This document shows, piece after piece, positions 45,576 to 57,444 of a DNA stretch of 64,000 nt; position 1 is the first letter of the stretch; the number at the start of each line of letters is the position of its first letter. The DNA is taken from positions 1,178,001 to 1,242,000 of the forward strand of contig JANFOG010000012.1 of the NCBI GenBank assembly GCA_024336345.1, read 5' to 3'. The position numbers and the translations under genes are program-made. The DNA is from Mariannaea sp. PMI_226 (Eukaryota; Ascomycota; Sordariomycetes; Hypocreales; Nectriaceae). The notes under the pieces were generated by a model that was given only the letters and a program-made list of their open reading frames with translations, was not told where the DNA came from and searched no databases.

Positions 45576-47485
45576 TCAACTTTCTTTGTGCTTCCTCTGT
45601 CGAGCTTCTACTTCGGCACGGATCTCCTGGACAACTTGGTCAAAATCACCCTCAGGATCTTTTGAAATACCAAGGATAGGCTCTGCCTTTCCAGTAAGAC
45701 TGTCAGTGCTCACAGAGCGCACCAGCTTGGCACTGGCTCTGCCTTGACGCTTTTCCAGCCGCTTTCTAAGCCAGACTTTACCAGGAGAGGCGAAGAACGC
45801 AAGAGAGGCAAAGGTCCAGACGATGGCGTAAAAGTACATGCGACTCCAAACTAAGATGGAGCCGTTGAAAGAAAGGATAAGGAATGGGCCGGTGGCAAAG
45901 GTGAATGTGAGTTGGGTGATGAGGTACGAAACGAAGTCGTAGTACATTTTCTTAGGGGAAGGCTTGCCGGTGATGGGGTCTAGGAAGAAAGGACGGACGT
46001 GTCGTCGGAAATCTACATGGTTCAGATTAGCGCGAAAAGGAAAATGAATAGACTCAGACCATAGGAGAAACATACGTTTGGCAGCGGTTTGGATAAATGT
46101 TGCAAGGATGAAACTGAGATAATAGCCAGGGTAAAAGCCATGCCAGAGAGCGCTGGTGCCAAATGTTGCCAGGCTAGCCCGGAAACCGGGCTTCTTGCCC
46201 CTCGGAGTAACGCGAAGATAGACGTAATTCCTCAACCAGTTGCTGGTGTTGATGTTCCAGCCGCTGAGATAGCCTCGTGGATTCTGTGCCGTCTCAACTG
46301 CCCAGGGATCGATGTTTCGAAGTCGGTTCCATGAGATCTTGCCAGTAACAGCGTCAACACCATTGAACCCGAGGCCAGCAAGGATGCAGGACCCCTCGGT
46401 AAGAGACCACACGGCATAGAACTTGAATCGTGCTGTGAGACTGACCATGTGCATGACCCAGACACGGCGGGGGAGATTATACTCAACGAAAGAGTCTGCG
46501 ATGAGAACTTCTGGGCTAAATGATGGAGAAAGAGTGATGAACAGTATCAGCCAGAATAGACCGCTGACAGCTTTCCAAGCGGCCGGGCCACCACTACGAG
46601 GAATCCTCCTCTTTCTCCTTACTGGGGGCTTCTTGGCCGGGTCGACTTGAGGAGAAACGTCAAACATGGAGGTATCGAGCCATCTACGATAGTCTGTAAA
46701 GTCGAACGAAGGACCTGCGAACAACGCAGGGAAGAACAGAACCCAGCCAGCGTAGTCGAGCAATGACGGCAGTTCCTTGAGCATATGCTCCCTTTGGAAA
46801 TCCGAGAGGAGATCGTCCGGAAGCTGGCCATCGGCGACGTTCCAACAGAAGGCACTGAGCTTCATGAGCAGAACCATCTGAGCGCCGGTGATATCGACAG
46901 AAGAAGGACTGTTGGCGATCTGGCGGGTAATGTGACTGAGGGACATGTGACCCATGACAAAGGCGAAGCCGATCCAGGGCATGTAAGAACTTGTGCGGAG
47001 AAATTTGGCAATGGCGTATGTGCCCCCAGCACTGATGAACAGAGTACGGACGCCATCCCAGAGATCAAAGAGACCGACAAGATAGAAGAGGGCAACGCTG
47101 CAGGGGAGAGAGCTGTTAGTGGAAGCTGAGGAGGCACTCGGGCCGCTGGAAGAGCGTACCTGATAATAAATAAGTTCTTGGCTCCTGGTCGGGAATCAGG
47201 AATCCGCTTTAGAATGGCAGCGAGCGGGAAGGAGAGTAAAAAAGAGAAGATGAGCTTGACTAGAAGAGAGGAGAGAAAAAAAAAAAGATGTTAGAACACC
47301 GATCGTGGAGAATGTGACTTAGAGAGCTCACCTTCGTCGGTGGACGAGCCAACGCTAGAGGAAAGAACCTCGAAGGCTGCAAGTGAAACATTTGAGTTAG
47401 AATCAAGACTTTTGTGTTGCTGTTGATACTAGTTTGGGTAGGCAGCGTATGAATCAAACTTACGCCGATTGACGATGGATATCAT
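45576..47485 (-). CDS. ALE1: lysophospholipid acyltransferase ALE1/LPT1 (MBOAT)
   Basis: ER membrane-bound O-acyltransferase that re-acylates lysophospholipids (Lands cycle). Five exons: complement(47464..47485), (47332..47376), (47160..47259), (46076..47097) and (45576..46012), giving 541 residues. The MBOAT active-site region is clear: WNINTSNWLRNYVYLRV, then SALWHGFYPGYY with the catalytic His at about 375. Many hydrophobic spans follow the N-terminal MISIVNRPFEVLSSS. The C-terminus KHKES fits the KxKxx dilysine ER-retrieval signal. The first three exons are tiny (22, 45 and 100 bp). The last intron is exactly 63 bp with no stop codon, so a retained form would simply insert 21 residues. 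Confidence 0.93.
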
Positions 47486-48886
47486 GTCGGGAGGCTGCAG
47501 GCGATGGAAGTAAGCCGAGTTAGGGATGTTGAGAAAGCAAAAGGGACGGAGCTCTGACAGGAGGCGGAACAGGAAAATCAGCTGGAAAAAAACCCCCCAA
47601 AAAATTTCAAAAATTCAAAAACCGATGTCCTCCTACAGCATGATCCAATATGCGTATGGGACTGCCTGGCTTCAAGCCCTGGCTGGAGGGAAGATGGACA
47701 AGGTTGAAGAAAAAGAAGAAAAAGAAAGAAATGATGAAAAAAAAAGCAGTTGGAAGAGAAACCAAGACGTCATGTCAACTTTCTGCCCCAACCCCAACCA
47801 TATTTCTCTGTTTGGAGGCTTTGCGATCAACCACTTGTCTCATGTACTTCCTTCTGGTAGGTGGTGGCTATAGCTTCTCAAGTATGGATACCTCGGCTCG
47901 TTTACCCCACGTGGGACAGAGCATTCATCTGTTAAGCCTTTGAGGGGTCTGCCTCAGTACGGATTGTTGTGCTCGCAGGTACTTTTCCTACCGCTGCTTA
48001 GGTACCTTACCAAATGTAAGTAGGTATCTACCCAAGGTCCTCATCCGTTTTCTCGAGAAAATCTGCAGCTGATCATGGCACGTAATGTGTCGAAGTCCGT
48101 CATCCTTTGTCCCGCTTGGAGTCACCTGGCGAATGTCTTATAAGCCTTACCTCTTGTGTCACTGTGCCGCTCATGTGAATGAATACGCTTGTTTTTGTGT
48201 GGTGTGATAGCACCAATTTACCCGCCTTGAGGTACCTAGATAAGTTTTGACGAAACAATCTTAGAAACCAAGGATCTAAGCGTGAACAGAACCAACGCAA
48301 GTCAAATTCAACCTCACAACGGAGCTTTCCGTCCCCGTTCTCAATTTCCGCCGAACTGATTCCATTGTAACCATCGAATTGATGGCATCTGTTTCAACCT
48401 CATAATATAGAAAGTCTTATTTGCTTTATCAATATGATTTGTCCTCACGGAATGTTGATATTCACCAAGTGCCATCTAAATTGACCACTACCAATCAGAT
48501 TCTATTTGAAAGCCTGCACCCAAACGAAGTTCGTTGCACAAAGAACCCTTTCCCCCAAAAATGACCCATAATCAGGTAGCGTTTCACCCTTCATCTGACT
48601 CCCGCTGCGCCTTTTGTCTAGTAAAAAGCAAAGAGAGTCTTGTGTGAGATGTCACATCCACACGCGTTTCGATGCCCTTCAGTGCAGGCCCAGAATGGGA
48701 GTCCCTCCTGGGCTTTTGCCTCTTTGTCTCTAAATTGCTTTATATCCTCCCTTGTAGTAAAAATATTATAAAATTTGCAAATACCCCTTCTTGATTGCCA
48801 AAAAAGAAAAGCATAATGCGAACCGGGTGTGTTCAACAGGACACAACTCAGCTCGAAAGAGCCGGTGGCAAAATTGGTCTGTTCAA
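47486..48886. other. intergenic, ALE1 promoter and GDP-mannose transporter 3' side
   Basis: 1.4 kb with no supportable gene. Contains GGTACC/AGGTA motif copies at about 47995-48030 and at 48228-48245. Both neighbours are on the minus strand, so the right part is the 3' UTR of the transporter and the left part the promoter of ALE1. Confidence 0.5.
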
Positions 48887-50285
48887 TTAAGAGTTGGCAT
48901 CGCGGCTGCTTTGGGAACTTGCGCTAATGGGAGGCCGCGTAGTGGGCAGCGAGGCCTGGCTCTCCTTGGATTGTCGGAGCCGAGCCACAGAATAGACAAT
49001 GCCGCTGATGAAACCAAGGAAGATGGCTGAGACACTTCCCACGGTGACAGGAGCCGAGAAAAAGATTAAGCCGCTGATAGCGATCGGAAGTTTGTTGAGA
49101 GCACCGACCATGGAATAGGTTGTTGACGAGGTTACGCGGATGCACCATGCTGAGCAGTACGAAATGAAGATGGCCCCCAACCCTGAGTATATCATGCCCA
49201 TGATTATTCTATTGCGCGACTCGACCGGGAAGTTCTTGGCAAAGTTGTCGCTCGACCAGTCTTCCAACAATAAAGAGCAGACAACGAGGACGGGAATCGT
49301 CAAAAGGTTGTTGTAGTACATAGCTTTACAAGTTGGTAGGTTAGCCACACAGCTCACGCCCGGACATAATGGGCTGGTTGGAGAGGGGGAGAGAAAATCA
49401 CATACAATCCCAGTCCTTGAAGTTCATCTTCTTGATAACTTTGCGCATGCCTAGCACATAAGATGCGCTACAAAAGACGTTCAGCCCCATCCAGGCGTAG
49501 CCAGCGTTGAGTGTCGAAATGGCAGCGTTAGAGTCGGTGCCACCGAAATCACCAGCAAGAGCACTCTGGATGTCGGCCCAAGCGGCAACAACTGAACTCA
49601 AAACAATCAAACCAAAGGAGAGCAAGCTCATAGGTGTGACGTTACCACCAAACCACAGCACCTCACCATAAGCAATGACGATGATGGTGAGATTCTTAAA
49701 AATGGTATAAACGGGGACGGAGAGGAACTGAAGAGACTTGGTACCGGTATAGATCATACCGACGAGGAGGAGCGAAACGGGAAACCCTATAGGCGAAAAG
49801 TCAACATGAATTTAGGCCTGTTGTTCGAATGCACCATCACTTACACTTCTTTGCTCGCTCAGTTTCAAAGGGAGCAAGAGACTTGATGAGACCGGCCTGC
49901 TTACATACAGTGATTGTAGCAATGCAAACAATTGCCTGTAGGAGAAGAGAGTCAATAACTGACGGGACAAAGGGTATACACCAAGGTGAAAGCCGAATAA
50001 GCAATACGGCACAGAATATATATTTACCTGAACTGCGAGATAGAAAAAGTTGAGATTCCAGTAACTTCCTGAGACGACATACTTGTTGACAACAGTCATA
50101 CTGATCGAAGCCAAGCAATATGCCACGATAGACAAGGGTCCGTTGTTGTCGAGCTGGGATAACCCAGGGTTGGCATTGATAGGGTGGGTTTTCCTGGTAG
50201 GGGAGCGAGCAAATGGGTCGCTTTCTTTGCCAGAGCTATTTTCTGGCACGCGGATAGCGTAGTCCTCATTTTTCTTGTCCGCCAT
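48887..50285 (-). CDS. VRG4: GDP-mannose transporter (Golgi)
   Basis: Nucleotide-sugar antiporter bringing GDP-mannose into the Golgi lumen for mannosylation (Vrg4/Gmt1 family). Four exons: complement(50028..50285), (49845..49935), (49406..49786) and (48887..49323), 388 residues. Junctions read [25 protein letters not shown] and DWDS-MYYNNLL. The GDP-mannose recognition motif GALNKLP is intact (about residue 310), preceded by [11 protein letters not shown]; multiple hydrophobic helices fill the rest. A polar cytosolic N-terminus of about 55 residues precedes the first span. The short C-tail is rich in Ser. Highly conserved and essential in most fungi. Confidence 0.95.
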
Positions 50286-51068
50286 GGTTGTGGCCCGTCG
50301 AGTCGAAGAGAGTGATTATAGATAATGAAATATGCTACGAAGTGCCAAGGAAAGAAGGCGGGTCGGGTGCCGAGGCAGCGTTGATACCACAAAAAGTAGC
50401 AACCAGATGAATGTGGACGGACAGTCGAAGCGAGAGACAGGACCACAAAGTAGCGAAAAAGGGGCTCGTTCGTCCGGATTGAAGTCGGGGTCAGGGTCGG
50501 TGAGGTCTAGGGGACGAACATTAGACGCGCTGAGTCGAGGCGAGCATTAATATCCTTTGTTGATGCAATCGTGAGGGTAGAACAGTTCTGAAAACGTTCT
50601 TCCTTAAGCAGCCAAAGTTCTGGGCGAAAAGCCACGAATCGCGCGGCTGTGCAAAATACGGGCAGAGGTGGAGGAGGATAGGGGTGCAGCTTAGTCATGC
50701 ACCGTGCGTGCTGTATGGTCCTCACTGACGGAAGTTTGAAGTATCCCTGTGCCTGGCGCTAAGGCATTTGGCATGGCCACGCTTGATAAACACAGCATGT
50801 AAAAGGTACTTGAGTACATACCTTTATAACTGAGCGGCCGTAGCAAACGTGGGTGACTTTCATATGTCCACAGTACTATCCCCACATTGTGTCCTGGTAA
50901 TATAAGTTGAATGTCCAAATGAGACAGGCTTTGCACCTCTGTTCCCATTTACAGCGAGTCAAACTCCGCACGCAGGGTCTTCATGTTAGGTTGGAGATGG
51001 GTAGCTTATCCAGCTCCAATTCCGATTACCACATGTTGTCAATCGAAGACAAGTATCAAGAGTGGTTC
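50286..51068. other. intergenic, transporter promoter
   Basis: 780 bp between two minus-strand genes. Holds the promoter/leader of the GDP-mannose transporter and the 3' side of the dehydrogenase gene. No coding content recognised. Confidence 0.5.
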
Positions 51069-52203
51069 TTACGTGTTGGGGTTGGTATCCGCCACTGCGG
51101 TGGTGCTTGTGGTTTCATCAGGTATATTCTCGTTCGTATCCTCTTCTTCTTCTTTGTCCTCTCCAGTAACAGGAAAGTGGAGATGTTTCCAGTCCTCGAG
51201 CTCCTCTGTCACTGACCTCATACGATCTCGGATACTCTCGATGGCGTAGCTGCCAAGCAAGAGTCGCAGAGGCGGATAGGAACAGTGTCCTAGCTGCCAT
51301 ATTAGTTCAGCACACTTGACGGCACTTGTTGGCTGACGGTCGCCGAGCCACTGGACCATTCGCCTGGCATGCAGGGCTGGTGATGTCGCGTGGCTATACG
51401 CTTCACTTGCTGGCTTGATGAGAAAATGACCGAACGATGGCAATGGGTTGTCTGGAGTCTCAGGCTCGTCGCGTCTTACGTAGCCTGGTTCAATAAGGGT
51501 CGCCTTGATGTTGAACGGATCTGCTTCGTAGAGCATTGCTTCAATCAGGCCTTCAACGGCGTACTTGGTTGCACAGTAAGGCCCCAGACCCGGGACTCCT
51601 AGCGCTCCTGACGTTGAACTGAGAATGAGATATCGGCCTGCGTTCTGTCTCCGAAAGTAAGATAGAGTCGCGTGGATGATGTGTAGCGTGCCCATGAAAT
51701 TAGTTTCGAACTGATTGCGCAAGTCATGTTCGTCCTGGTCTTCACAGGCTCCAATGACACCGTAGCCTGAGCAATTAGCCACCACGTCAACCCTGCCAAA
51801 GTGCTTGAGTGTACGTTCCACAACACGACGAACCGAATCGCGGGAGCGAACCTCGCACAATGCTCCAAGGCAATTTTCATGAATATTTTCCATTTCTTTC
51901 ATTTCGCTGAGACTTGTCTCAAAAACCCGACCAACCGACGTTACTAGGTCCCCACGTTGAAGGGCACACTTGACAAGAGACCTGCCCATGTGACCAGTGC
52001 CTCCGAAGACCTAGCTTTGGTGTCAGCCTAGCATTTCTAGGGAATTGAAGTGTGTAAGATGTGGGCAGGTAAAAGCAACGTACTATCCAGACTAGTTGCT
52101 TGGCCGAAGTGACGCTTTGGGGCGGATCGCAACTGGCTGGCAGCTGTGGCCGCGCCTTTCTTGACGAATCGGTAACATCAGAGGCATCAGTGCGCGTATC
52201 CAT
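51069..52203 (-). CDS. short-chain dehydrogenase/reductase
   Basis: NAD(P)-dependent oxidoreductase of the SDR superfamily, substrate unknown. Two exons, complement(52084..52203) and (51069..52010), 353 residues; donor GTACGT, acceptor CTAG. The cofactor loop is GGTGHMG (about 43-49), a variant of the classical TGxxxGIG. It is followed by the NCSGYG turn, SSTSG (catalytic Ser region) and YCATK (Tyr185, Lys189). The first 40 residues are an unusual polar extension, and the last 30 or so are an acidic/Thr-rich tail (GEDKEEEEDTNENIPDET). The stop codon overlaps a GTAAGA donor-like string, so a further 3' exon cannot be ruled out. No neighbouring pathway genes hint at the substrate. Confidence 0.85.
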
Positions 52204-53477
52204 TTTGCATGAAAGCGACTGCGCGTAGGATCTGGGGAAGAGGTAGAGAATTTTGACCACACGGATTCTAATTGCGGGATTCAGAGCGCGATGAAAGTAG
52301 TGAGAAAAGGTGAAAGAAGATCAACTTGGTAAGGCGGATGGATGGGAAGTGTCTCGGAATTTGGGCAGACGCGGGGCAAGAGCTATATGCTTGCCTGGCT
52401 GCAAGCCCAGAAACGCCACGGCCCCCCCAAAAAAAAACAAGCAATGTTATACAGCGTCTACTTAGAAGGGCTAAGAATAAACGAAGGCAATATTTGGTTT
52501 AAGTGAAATTTGACACTGCACCACGCTGAACGAATGTGGAAGGCTTTTTTTTTTTTTTTTTTTTTGGGTGCTCTGCTTCCGAGACCGAGAACATTGGGCA
52601 TGGTAATCAATCACTGCGTCCCCCGGGCCCCGGGGCCCCGGGATTCAATGCCGTCTCCGGACATGGATCCGTCTCGAACGGACCCGTTTAGTTCTATCTT
52701 CCTGGAGGTTGGGGCAAAAGCATGCAACTTCCGTCATAAGCTGTTTATCAGAGGTTGACTTGAAAGTATTCTCGAAGTAAGGATTAATGGATGGCCGGAG
52801 AACCTTCACGTACCTAGTGACTACGAATATGGACAGCTGTCCATGAAGACACAGCGGGAGATCCTTGACACACTGATGTCACCATTGGCGAAGGACTAAG
52901 CATGAAAAGCACTTCGATCGAATGCTATTGTGTGCTATATGCACCCAAAGCACATTGACAGGCGCCCTTTCATATAAATTGTTCAGCTGAAAGCTGACAA
53001 CATGCGTAGCTATGTAGAGTATCACTTGCCCCGTGTGTATGGCAAGGAAAAAATAAGACAATCAGAGACACCGTAGAATGGTCGATACATTTCCCAACTT
53101 CATCATTGCTATGACATTCTCACTCTTGTTCATTACTAGATAGCGTTCACCTTATCACAAAGTTCTCGCAGTCTAAATTTGTATTAATCTTGCCCGCTCC
53201 GCCCCGGGCCCCGGTCAGATGACGCCACAAAGGCCTCACATTGCGCCAAATGCTGACTATACTGATGGATTTCTGCCCCTAGAATATTTATATCTTGAGA
53301 CTTGCATACGCCAAAAAGGAGGAACTGATATGCTAATTGGCAAGAACGTAGAAAACGCCTATCTTGAATTGTATCCCTAAATAATACCTCCAAAAGCTTC
53401 TGGTGCATTGAGCACCTTATTCCTCCACTCCAAGGGTCGTAGTCCGAATTCAGTTCTACTATCCCACGTGGGGTTCT
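52204..53477. other. intergenic with GC-palindromic blocks
   Basis: 1.27 kb without a gene. It includes a T20 tract at about 52545-52565, a strongly GC-palindromic block at 52622-52642 and a smaller CCCCGGGCCCCGG block near 53202-53213. Presumably holds the SDR promoter and ADI1 3' UTR. Confidence 0.5.
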
Positions 53478-54107
53478 TTACTGGTCCAGGAACTGCTTCA
53501 CGTACTCTTGCCGGTGAATGTTTCCATCTAGGTCAGGGTCGCGGTTGAGGGGGGTCCATTTAGGCTCGTCTTTGAAGAGTCGCATGGCGTGGACATACTA
53601 GGTATTGCAATTAATTATTGCTGCACAATATCGCCTTGTGAGACTTACGTTATCCTCATCGGTAGTGAAGCGGTGATAGATGCCAGCAGGTAAGATGAGC
53701 AAATCATTCTTTTCAAGCTGGACACGCACCCACTCATCATCCTTGCTCCGTACATCGAAGTAGCCACGACCACCACGAATGTATCGGATCTCCTCGTCCT
53801 CGTGCAGATGTTCGTGAAAGAACATCTTCACCTTTTCCTCGTATACGTCGCCCATGGACGCGGGGGAAACCTTAACTTCGTCTCGGTTCTTGTATCCACG
53901 ATTTTGCGCCAAGTCATCCACGCTGCTGAGCTCCGGGAAGTGGTGGTAATGGACACCGAGTTGGAGGAGAACATCGACGTCAACCTCTCTGCCGGAGTTG
54001 TGGGGGAGACGCTGGTCGCCCTGTGCTTGACTGTGAGTTGAAATATGAGACAGGTGCTACTTGGACGGGTGACAAACAGGGAGGTTGTCATAATAATAGG
54101 CCTTCAT
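53478..54107 (-). CDS. ADI1: acireductone dioxygenase (methionine salvage)
   Basis: Cupin enzyme that oxidises 1,2-dihydroxy-3-keto-5-methylthiopentene to the methionine precursor keto-methylthiobutyrate and formate (Fe form). Three exons: complement(54078..54107), (53649..54020) and (53478..53597), 173 residues. Exon 1 encodes only [10 protein letters not shown]; joining gives [18 protein letters not shown]. Metal ligands are visible: [11 protein letters not shown] supplies His81, His83 and Glu87, and GIYHRF supplies His126. The C-terminal exon reads [19 protein letters not shown], typical of fungi. Size is standard for eukaryotic ARDs. The acceptor of intron 1 is the second of two nearby AGs; the first would break the frame. 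Confidence 0.95.
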
Positions 54108-54997
54108 TTTGATGCTGCTAGGTAGGCTGACAGAGTAAAGACGAATCTGCTTTTATTTTCTGGTCAGAAGAGTTCGAGTCGTGGTAGATGGGGTTGCCGG
54201 AGCCATTATGAAGGCCAAGATTCATGGCGGGGCAGTTTCTAATTCTGCGCAACAACGTCAGTGCGTCAGCGCTAAAGAATGACCTGGGGGTCTGGAATGG
54301 AGGTTGATTTCGTAATCCGTAATTCCGGCCGTTCTTCTTCCTCCGGCCTCCCTCCGTTACGCACGTATCGCAGCACTCACTGGCCAGTTGCAACTTTGCT
54401 GCCATCTTCGCCCACGGCCAAGGTGGGAAATAGACGGAATTGTTTAGAAAAAAAAAAAAAGGAGTCGTGCGATATTGTCTGTGCTTAGTCAATCATGTCT
54501 CGAGTCACCGACGGTAAAGCTGGTTCCTGTGCTGGCACAGTGATGACTGAGGACTGAGGACTACATCTGTAGCTTTTGGTCACGTTCAGGCTATCAGGCG
54601 CCTTGGTAAGGCAGTAGTGGAGACTTCACTCCGAATTGATTGTCGACCTCGTCTCTTCCCCGTGAGTGTTCCAATCCGGAAGACATTGAACTGATTATTA
54701 CAAGGGCAAAAGAACCAACACCCACCAAGATCAACAAAGACAATGAATGAATGAGAGATATGAGCAAGCCATCGACAAAAATTATGAAGTCGCCAGGTAC
54801 CAACGCCCGCAAATGGTCATAACCCCTATAAGGTGGACAATTCTATGTTATCCCCTGAAGTATAAACGCCAAACCCTAACCTTGAAGCACATCGTCTTCA
54901 ATCTATGTTGTTGAGGAGCTTATCCACTGGACAGGACAGTAAGAAAGCCCCAACCAATTGAATTTTTTCCTTTTTCCTTTATTTGCTGTTTGGTTAG
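54108..54997. other. intergenic, ADI1 promoter
   Basis: 890 bp between two minus-strand genes, ADI1 and DER1. Short ORFs only (longest about 124 codons, 54118-54492 minus), without recognisable content. Confidence 0.5.
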
Positions 54998-55863
54998 CTA
55001 CAGATCGCGGGCGCCGAGGTCCCTTGCTCCAGCAACCAAAATGTCGTTGCTACCGTCTTCGGAATCGTTCTGGCCCCGTGGCTCAAACAGACGCCTCCAC
55101 CAGCCCGGGGGATCAAGAGGACGGGATCCGTTGTGAAGAGGGGGATAGACATCGGTAAAGAAATACCATACGTGTCCGATTACAACTCCCATCATTTCAT
55201 CCTTCGGAATGGTACCATGCAAGACGAGGCTGAATCCCATGAGAACCCATGGGAGGTAAGGCGCCGTAAAGGTCAAGAGACCAAGAAAGCTCAATCTCGT
55301 GTCGGGGTTTCGTCGAGACCAAATGTAGACGAGCGTCGAAGACAGAGGATGGCCAAGAAAGGGCATCGAGACAAGAGGCGATAATGCAATGAGGCTCGCC
55401 ATAGCATAAACCAAAAGCCATGAGAAGTGTGCCGGAGAGCGCCCAGATGACTCTTCGAGGAGCCTTGCGTAGCGTTGAAGAAAATAGACGTGGAACAGGA
55501 GGTCGAGTGAGAAAGGGCCGAAGTAGAGAAACGTTGTTAGAAGACGCCAATACTATAAACAATAATTGTTAAAATATTATACGCCTGCCAATCTAAAGGT
55601 GCGCACAAGGTTTTGGCTGTTGGCAACGATGAGGTAGAAGGATGTTGCCCGCTCAATACTGGGATGCGACAAGGGAAGACACGAACCTGGGACTTATTGA
55701 AGACAGCACGGAAGCTGTAGAACAGTTGGAAAGGCGTCACTATTTGACACTGAACCAAGGCACTTGTGAGAACAGTAGCAGTCGTCCACCACCGCGTACA
55801 CGTGGGCATTTCCCAAAACCAGGTCTCCAGAGGCAAACGGCCTCCATCCATAACTTGATCCAT
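54998..55863 (-). CDS. DER1: Derlin, ER-associated degradation factor
   Basis: Rhomboid-like pseudoprotease of the ER membrane that helps retrotranslocate misfolded proteins. Two exons, complement(55687..55863) and (54998..55552), with a 134 bp intron; 243 residues. The N-terminus reads PLETWFWEMPTCTRWWTTA, the conserved Derlin start. The junction FNKSQ-YWRLLTTFLYFGPFS is a hallmark, followed by hydrophobic helices and LTFTAPYLPWVLMGFS. A DVYPPLHNGSRPL segment ends the membrane domain, and the last 30 residues are polar. It is divergent from CENP-A. Confidence 0.94.
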
Positions 55864-56832
55864 TGCGCTGGTGTAAAACGGACGAGTGGAATGGGAAGGG
55901 GTGCAAATCGAGGGGTAAGTTTCGAAGGTGATGGAGAGAAGACGGTGAGGAGGATTGATCTACCGATACTGAGTTAACAGAGTGACGAACAAAAATGACG
56001 TTGCAAGTTGGAGGATGGGAAGCGTCAGAGTGGCTTCCGGAGGATGCGGGGAGAAGAAAAAACGTGGGCGAGATAATAAGATAGAATTCTAAAGTTAGGC
56101 GTTGGCATGAAGGTACGTATGAAGTGAGCACACAGTGGATGAATCTGGTTACACAGGGTAAGGTAGGGTAGGTACTTTGTGTATGCTGGATCATTAGGTA
56201 ACTTAGGTACCTACCTGGATATTTAGTGCGACAATGATGACGATGTGGCCTTTCCAAGTTCCCCAGGAGCAAGCCGGCAGCTGTAGAGCGCTGGCAGCAG
56301 GCAATTACCGGTACTGCACGGCGGCTGACGACCTGCACAGTTTAGGATCTCACGCGCTTCCACCTTCCCTCCATCCCTCCTATAGTGCATTACTGCTTTG
56401 TTGCTGCCACCCCTTGTTGCGAGATGGGTAATTTGACTTGCCAGCGTGAGGCGTGGTGACTAATTGAGGTGGCTGAGAAGCGGACCTCTTTGTGACTGGT
56501 GTGGCTGGGAAATTGATCCATGCTTGTGGCTTTTTCTATTGGTATGCTGGTGGGTTGAGGTTGATGCAGTTACCACACTCACACTTCCTTTGACGAAAAT
56601 CGCGGGGCTGGGAGGCTGTTAATTAATAAAGCGCGTGCCTTCCGCGTTCGCGTGCAGCTCATCAAGAGAGCTCCACTGCTTCCCGCCCTGTTCTTCAAAG
56701 AGCTTTACAACCGTTTTTTAACCCACCAAGTCTCCTCTTGCCGACTTCCCGACCGCGACCTGAATCCAATCATTCAAAAGTTCAACGCATCATCAAAATA
56801 AAGAAACGCAGCTCCTGAGAAGCTTGCGCGAC
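55864..56832. promoter_or_regulatory. divergent promoter DER1 / CENP-A
   Basis: 970 bp between divergent start codons, with a cluster of GGTAGG/AGGTACCTACC motifs at about 56158-56216. No ORF of recognisable content. Confidence 0.5.
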
Positions 56833-57444
56833 ATGGCCCGGGTATCGAATGCCTCTCGTCGCAAGTCGCACGCCAGTGACGTTCAAGGTATGACATGACA
56901 TCTACTACCAATTTCATATCTACACCCTCAATTTCCAGTCGCAATTACTCAGATTGGGTCTTCGAGATCCATCCTCTCCTCAACCTCTTTCCGAGAAAAG
57001 CCACTGTTCGAATACTCACCTTCTCTTCGCAGCTGGTGATCCTGTCCCTATTCGCGCCAAGAGACGATATCGCCCTGGTACCGTCGCCCTCCGAGAAATC
57101 CGTGCCTATCAGGGCAATACCAAACTCCTTCTGCTCAAGTTGCCATTCGCTCGTCTTGTCAGTCGCACCGCTTCGACCCAGCTTCTTGCGCTCTCAAATT
57201 GACGGCAAACTAATTTTCTATTCCATAGGTACGCGAAATTGCCTTGACAGTACGGCCACAAGGGGAAGGCCTGCGCTGGCAGAGTCAAGCTATTCAAGCT
57301 TTGCAAGAAGCGGCCGAGGCTTTTATGGTCCACCTGTTCGAAGACACGAATCTCTGTGCCATACATGCCAAGAGAGTAACGATCATGCAAAAGGACATTC
57401 AGTTGGCGAGAAGGATACGCGGCATCTGGGGAGGCCTTGGTTGA
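56833..57444 (+). CDS. CSE4: centromeric histone H3 variant (CENP-A/Cse4)
   Basis: Replaces H3 in centromeric nucleosomes and seeds the kinetochore. Three exons: 56833..56887, 57033..57157 and 57229..57444, 131 residues. It is an H3 fold: [20 protein letters not shown] and LPFARLVREI, then [20 protein letters not shown] and [26 protein letters not shown] rather than H3 is indicated by the divergent short N-tail (about 37 residues, no ARTKQTARKS tail), by [13 protein letters not shown] in loop 1 in place of H3's DFKTDLRFQ, and by a C-terminus extended as IWGGLG. Intron positions and the tail length fit filamentous fungal CenH3 genes. Confidence 0.94.
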
